Part shown: positions 60,739-64,000 of the stretch, in pieces | Numbering within the stretch: the first letter of the stretch is position 1 | Layout of the letters: each line of letters opens with the position of its first letter | NCBI RefSeq assembly: GCF_030811685.1 | Contig: NZ_JAUSRF010000001.1 | Location: 310,001 to 374,000 of the forward strand | Source: Neorhizobium huautlense | GTDB taxonomy: Bacteria; Pseudomonadota; Alphaproteobacteria; Rhizobiales; Rhizobiaceae | Direction: 5' to 3' | Length of the DNA: 64,000 nucleotides | Notes under the pieces: generated by a model | Database searches by the model: none | Told to the model about the DNA's origin: nothing | What the model saw: only the letters and a program-made list of their open reading frames with translations | Translations under genes and position numbers: made by a program

Positions 60739-62247
60739 TCAGAAGAAGCCGAGCTTTTTCGGGCTATAGCTCACCAGCATGTTCTTGGTCTGCTGGTAAT
60801 GATCGAGCATCATCTTGTGGGTCTCGCGACCGATGCCGGACTGCTTGTAGCCGCCAAAAGCCGCATGCGCCGGATAGGCATGGTAACAATTGGTCCAGAC
60901 ACGGCCCGCCTGAATCTCGCGGCCGAAACGATAGGCGCGGTTGCCATCACGCGTCCACACACCGGCGCCGAGTCCGTAAAGCGTGTCGTTGGCGATAGAG
61001 AGCGCCTCGTCCTCATCCTTGAACTTGGCGACCGAAACCACCGGTCCAAAAATTTCCTCCTGGAAGACGCGCATCTTGTTGTGACCGGCAAACACCGTCG
61101 GCTTGATGTAATAACCGTTGGCCAGATCGCCGCCGAGATCGTTGCGCGAACCGCCGGTCAGCACCTCGGCACCTTCCTGTTTGCCGATGTCGAGATAGGC
61201 GAGGATCTTTTCCATCTGCTCGGTGGAAGCCTGCGCGCCGATCATCGTGGCACTGTCGAGCGGATTGCCCTGCACGATGGCTTCGACACGTTTCACGGCG
61301 CGCTCCATGAAGCGGTCGTAAATGCTTTCATGCACCAGCGCGCGGCTGGGGCATGTGCAGACCTCGCCCTGGTTGAGGGCGAACATCGCAAACCCTTCTA
61401 GCGCCTTGTCAAAGAAGTCGTCGTCCTCGTTGGCCACGTCGGCAAAGAAGATGTTCGGTGATTTGCCGCCGAGTTCAAGCGTGACCGGAATGAGGTTCTG
61501 GCTGGCATATTGCATGATCAGCCGACCAGTCGTGGTTTCGCCGGTGAAGGCGATTTTTGCGATACGCGGGCTGGACGCCAACGGCTTGCCGGCTTCGAGG
61601 CCAAAACCGTTGACGATGTTCAAGACGCCCGGGGGCAGGAGATCACCGATGATTTCGGCCCAGACCAGCAGCGAGGCCGGTGTCTGTTCGGCCGGCTTGA
61701 TGACAACGCAATTGCCGGCGGCAAGGGCAGGCGCCAGTTTCCAGGCGGCCATCAGGATCGGAAAGTTCCACGGGATGATCTGGCCGACCACGCCCAGTGG
61801 CTCATGGAAATGATAGGCGACGGTGTCGTTGTCGATTTCGCCGATCGAGCCCTCCTGCGCGCGAATGCAGGAGGCGAAATAGCGGAAATGGTCGATCGCC
61901 AGAGGAATGTCGGCCGCCATGGTTTCGCGGATCGGCTTGCCATTGTCCCAGGTTTCCGCCTGCGCAAGCACTTCGAGCTTGTCCTCCATGCGGCTCGCGA
62001 TTTTCATCAGGATATTGGAGCGTTCGGCCGGCGCGGTGCGGCCCCATTTGTCTTTCGCCGCATGGGCCGAATCGAGCGCGGCGTTGATATCCTTTTCATC
62101 GGAGCGCGGGATTTCGCAGATTTTTGCACCGGTAACCGGGGTGATGTTGTCGAAATATTTGCCGCCGATCGGCTCCCTCCACTCGCCACCGATATAGTTG
62201 CCGTATTTCAGCTTGAACGGCGATTCGACGATTTTCTGATGCAGCAT
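60739..62247 (-). CDS. NAD+-dependent aldehyde dehydrogenase (ExaC/AcoD type)
   Basis: A 502-residue aldehyde dehydrogenase. The NAD-binding region has [38 protein letters not shown]; the catalytic Glu is in [12 protein letters not shown] and the catalytic Cys in [25 protein letters not shown] closes the fold. It oxidises acetaldehyde or related aldehydes to acids. GGGAGG precedes the ATG. The DUF779 gene downstream and AcoR-like gene upstream on the same strand match ethanol or acetoin-type loci. A dyad at 62358-62379 lies in its promoter. Confidence 0.95.
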   Translation of the reverse strand: MLHQKIVESPFKLKYGNYIGGEWREPIGGKYFDNITPVTGAKICEIPRSDEKDINAALDSAHAAKDKWGRTAPAERSNILMKIASRMEDKLEVLAQAETWDNGKPIRETMAADIPLAIDHFRYFASCIRAQEGSIGEIDNDTVAYHFHEPLGVVGQIIPWNFPILMAAWKLAPALAAGNCVVIKPAEQTPASLLVWAEIIGDLLPPGVLNIVNGFGLEAGKPLASSPRIAKIAFTGETTTGRLIMQYASQNLIPVTLELGGKSPNIFFADVANEDDDFFDKALEGFAMFALNQGEVCTCPSRALVHESIYDRFMERAVKRVEAIVQGNPLDSATMIGAQASTEQMEKILAYLDIGKQEGAEVLTGGSRNDLGGDLANGYYIKPTVFAGHNKMRVFQEEIFGPVVSVAKFKDEDEALSIANDTLYGLGAGVWTRDGNRAYRFGREIQAGRVWTNCYHAYPAHAAFGGYKQSGIGRETHKMMLDHYQQTKNMLVSYSPKKLGFF

Positions 62248-62357
62248 GGAATTATCCTCCCTGATATCCAGCTTCCCGGCTCATTGTCCGGTCTGGGAGA
62301 AAACCTGCGGCGGAACGCCTCTGACGAAAAGCATGTTGTGGCCATATGGCAGCGCAC

Positions 62358-62379
62358 ACTGTCGCAAGCCTGCGACAGT
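62358..62379. promoter_or_regulatory. Inverted repeat, probable activator site for the aldehyde dehydrogenase gene
   Basis: ACTGTCGCA-N4-TGCGACAGT is a 9-bp perfect dyad, 111 bases upstream of the dehydrogenase start. TGTCGC..GCGACA dyads are typical upstream activating sites of AcoR-like regulators. A weak -24/-12-like match (TGGCCACAACATGCT) between it and the gene has spacing one base short of the sigma54 standard. Confidence 0.6.
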
Positions 62380-62423
62380 CGCCCTACACAAAGCATGCCG
62401 CAGCGCGGCAATGTTGCCCTGGA

Positions 62424-63386
62424 TCAATGCAGGCCGAAACGCTTCATCTTGCGGTGAAGGGTGGCGCGGCTCATGCCGAGCGCGATCGCCGCCTGCGAAA
62501 CATTGCCATTTGCGCGAGACAGGGCGCGCGTCAGGGCGGCACGCTCCGCCTCCATCAGATCACCTGCACCGTCACCGGCACTTTCATCCAGCGCATCGGC
62601 GGCCGGAATGCCGGCGGCGATCCTCACATCGTCGAGTTTCCGCGCCAGACGGGCGGCACGTGTGGCGCCGATCACCATGTCGTTGCGATCGACCGCGATC
62701 AGTGCCGCGGCATTATGGGCGGCCTGCGGCACCATCAGGAACCGCGCACCGGGAAAGGCCGAACGAAAGAGATTGAGCTCGATGCGCAAAGCCGCATCGC
62801 GCACCGTCTGGGAAATGATCGACAAGACCATTTCGCTGACATCATCGCGGCAGGTGGAAATGTCGAGCGCCGCCGCCAGCTCGCCACGATGATCACGGAT
62901 CGGCGCCGTGGTGCAGCTCAGCCGGATATTGGACGAAAAGAAGTGCTGGTCGCGGAAAATCGATACGGCGCGTTCGTCGGCAAGCGCCGTGCCGATGCCA
63001 TTGGTTCCGATACTGGCTTCCGTCCAGACCGACGAGGTCCAGAGCCCGAGATCGTGAAAAGCCTTGTCGTCACCGGCAGCACCGCGCCGTTCCAGAGCGA
63101 CGCCGTTCCTGTCGGTCAGAAGCAGGCAGCAGCCGGATCGCCCGACGGTGGAAAACAGGCGGTCAAGTTCATCGGCGGCCTCGGCAATCAGCCGCTCCGA
63201 TGCCTGTCGCGCCTGCAGGAATTGTGCCTCTGTCAGCCGCACCGGCCGGCGGTCATCTTCCGGTGCCAGATGATGCATGACCATGCAGCGCCGCCAGGAC
63301 GCGACAACGGGCGAACTCGCCGCCGCTGCATTTCCGGTGGCACTCGAATAGACATGATCGGCATGCGCCATCGGCTGTAGCGTCAT
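62424..63386 (-). CDS. AcoR-like regulator: GAF domain + Fis HTH, no AAA+ domain
   Basis: A 320-residue regulator. The N-terminal half matches the AcoR sensory region (SSPVVASWRRCMVMHHLAPEDDRRP, LLLTDRNGVALERRGAAGDD, GLWTSSVWTEASIGTNGIGTALADERAVSIFRDQHFF). The C-terminal 45 residues form a Fis-type helix-turn-helix (ALTRALSRANGNVSQAAIALGMSRATLHRKMKRFGLH). The central AAA+ sigma54-interaction domain, with GAFTGA and Walker motifs, is missing altogether. It therefore cannot drive sigma54 open-complex formation itself. GAGG precedes ATG 63386. It probably controls the adjacent dehydrogenase through the 62358 dyad. Confidence 0.88.
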   Translation of the reverse strand: MTLQPMAHADHVYSSATGNAAAASSPVVASWRRCMVMHHLAPEDDRRPVRLTEAQFLQARQASERLIAEAADELDRLFSTVGRSGCCLLLTDRNGVALERRGAAGDDKAFHDLGLWTSSVWTEASIGTNGIGTALADERAVSIFRDQHFFSSNIRLSCTTAPIRDHRGELAAALDISTCRDDVSEMVLSIISQTVRDAALRIELNLFRSAFPGARFLMVPQAAHNAAALIAVDRNDMVIGATRAARLARKLDDVRIAAGIPAADALDESAGDGAGDLMEAERAALTRALSRANGNVSQAAIALGMSRATLHRKMKRFGLH

Positions 63387-63527
63387 GGGCACACCTCGCC
63401 CAGATCAAATCCGTGCATCGGGTCCTCCTCCGCGAAACACGAGGTATCTTTTCGCAAACTAGCAAGTGATGCGACTGCCAGCAAGAGGCCCGCCAGCCGG
63501 ACCTCAAAGTCACGTGCAAAAAGAAAT

Positions 63528-63546
63528 GGCCCGCCTGAAGCGGGCC
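63528..63546 (-). terminator. Rho-independent terminator on the minus strand
   Basis: GGCCCGC-N5-GCGGGCC followed on the minus strand by ATTTCTTTTTG. It would terminate the small gene at 63682, 136 bases downstream of its stop, before the AcoR-like gene. Confidence 0.7.
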
Positions 63547-63681
63547 GAGAGAATTGTGCTGAAGTGAAAACCCCGTGAAATTCGGTCAGGGTGCCGGAGC
63601 CTTCGTTGACTGATATTGCTTGCCGACCGAAGTGCTTAAGAAGACAACGGCTCTGAAGGATATCGGTTCCATTGGCCTGTT

Positions 63682-63891
63682 TCAGAACTGTAATTCCATT
63701 CCGGCGGGGACCGCTGCACCATGGCGCGCGGCCGTTAGATGTGCGAGATCGGACGCAAGTTCCGCCTCGGTCGGATCGCCGCTCTGCCACAGACGCACCA
63801 GTTCCTGCGCAGCAGCAATAGCCAGCGGGTCATCCAGCGGTACCTGGTTCGTTTCGCAGAATTGATCGAGCACTCGACGTAATACGAGCAT
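63682..63891 (-). CDS. Small hypothetical protein, about 69 residues
   Basis: Begins MLVLRRVLDQFCETNQVPLDDPLAIAAAQELVRLW and continues with QSGDPTEAELASDLAHLTAARH to a hydrophobic end. The composition and helix-breaking pattern look like a real soluble helical protein. GGAGAGG precedes ATG 63891; an in-frame ATG four codons upstream is possible. I do not recognise a family. A terminator lies downstream at 63528-63546, so it is probably monocistronic. The region from 63904 to the end shows nothing further. Confidence 0.6.
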   Translation of the reverse strand: MLVLRRVLDQFCETNQVPLDDPLAIAAAQELVRLWQSGDPTEAELASDLAHLTAARHGAAVPAGMELQF

Positions 63892-64000
63892 GTGCCTCTC
63901 CATGGGGCGCGCTATGAATATCGATGCGCCATATTTGAGAGACGAAACGGACGGGAATAAGGTTTCACCCCACACATCACGTCAACACCGGATCACAAAG

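Noticed and set aside
63383-63790. A 135-codon minus-strand open frame between the AcoR-like and small genes
   Set aside because: It crosses a terminator and the coding frame of the 63682 gene and has shadow composition.

Overview
The window looks like chromosomal DNA of a Rhizobiaceae bacterium close to Agrobacterium/Rhizobium. The reasons are a G+C-rich coding style, a thiCOSGED operon behind a TPP riboswitch, ICE-like (Irr-type) boxes beside iron-uptake genes, the many ABC and TRAP uptake systems for rare nutrients, and the recurrent rhizobial intergenic palindrome near 60.5 kb. Nothing looks like a phage, plasmid-transfer or IS region. All calls come from reading the sequence; no database search was run.

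Layout. 1-389: 5' end of methylmalonyl-CoA mutase (minus). 1048-3906: TRAP dicarboxylate-type transporter (dctP-dctQ-dctM). 4150-10005: polar amino-acid ABC transporter with an MmgE/PrpD enzyme and an NtaA/SnaA-type flavin monooxygenase, probably for an aminopolycarboxylate such as iminodisuccinate. 10062-15472: thiamine operon thiC-O-S-G-E-D (minus) with TPP riboswitch. 15639-20188: LytS/BtsS-type kinase, CstA/BtsT-type carrier and LytTR response regulator. 20242-21333: CelD/FemAB-like acyltransferase. 21527-33910: TetR regulator, DsbA-like protein, BisC/TorZ-type molybdoenzyme, oligopeptide-type ABC transporter, SsuD-like monooxygenase, acyl-CoA-dehydrogenase-like monooxygenase and FMN reductase, together an organosulfur-type scavenging locus. 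34178-41740: FatBCD/YclNOPQ-type siderophore ABC transporter, a LysR-HTH/TrpD2 fusion protein and a TonB receptor, with two ICE-like boxes.

41884-47558 is the most striking part: an RNA-repair locus. A divergent RtcR activator (CARF + sigma54 AAA+) faces a -24/-12 promoter that drives rsr (Ro60/TROVE), then about 0.75 kb of non-coding DNA, then rtcB. That non-coding DNA is not a set of tRNA pseudogenes. It holds six tandem Y-RNA-like units. Each is closed by a fully complementary basal stem containing the Ro-binding signature G-N-C-G-A-A-(N)-G and by a second, covarying stem. The loops carry tRNA-like modules; two of these are near-complete tRNAs in circularly permuted order (3' half before 5' half).

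47683-56711 is a second unusual locus: a MocR (PLP-binding) regulator divergent from homologues of the D-cycloserine genes dcsB, dcsA, a carrier, dcsD and dcsE. To these are added an N-carbamoyl-amino-acid hydrolase and a DUF3419 aminocarboxypropyl transferase that appears frameshifted. The racemase and cyclising ATP-grasp enzyme are absent, so the product is probably not D-cycloserine but an O-ureido or aminooxy amino acid.

56729-59886: MarR regulator, DUF899, two tandem DUF1579 proteins and a two-domain VOC protein. 60054-63891: DUF779 protein, ExaC-type aldehyde dehydrogenase, an AcoR-like regulator lacking the AAA+ domain, and a small hypothetical protein.
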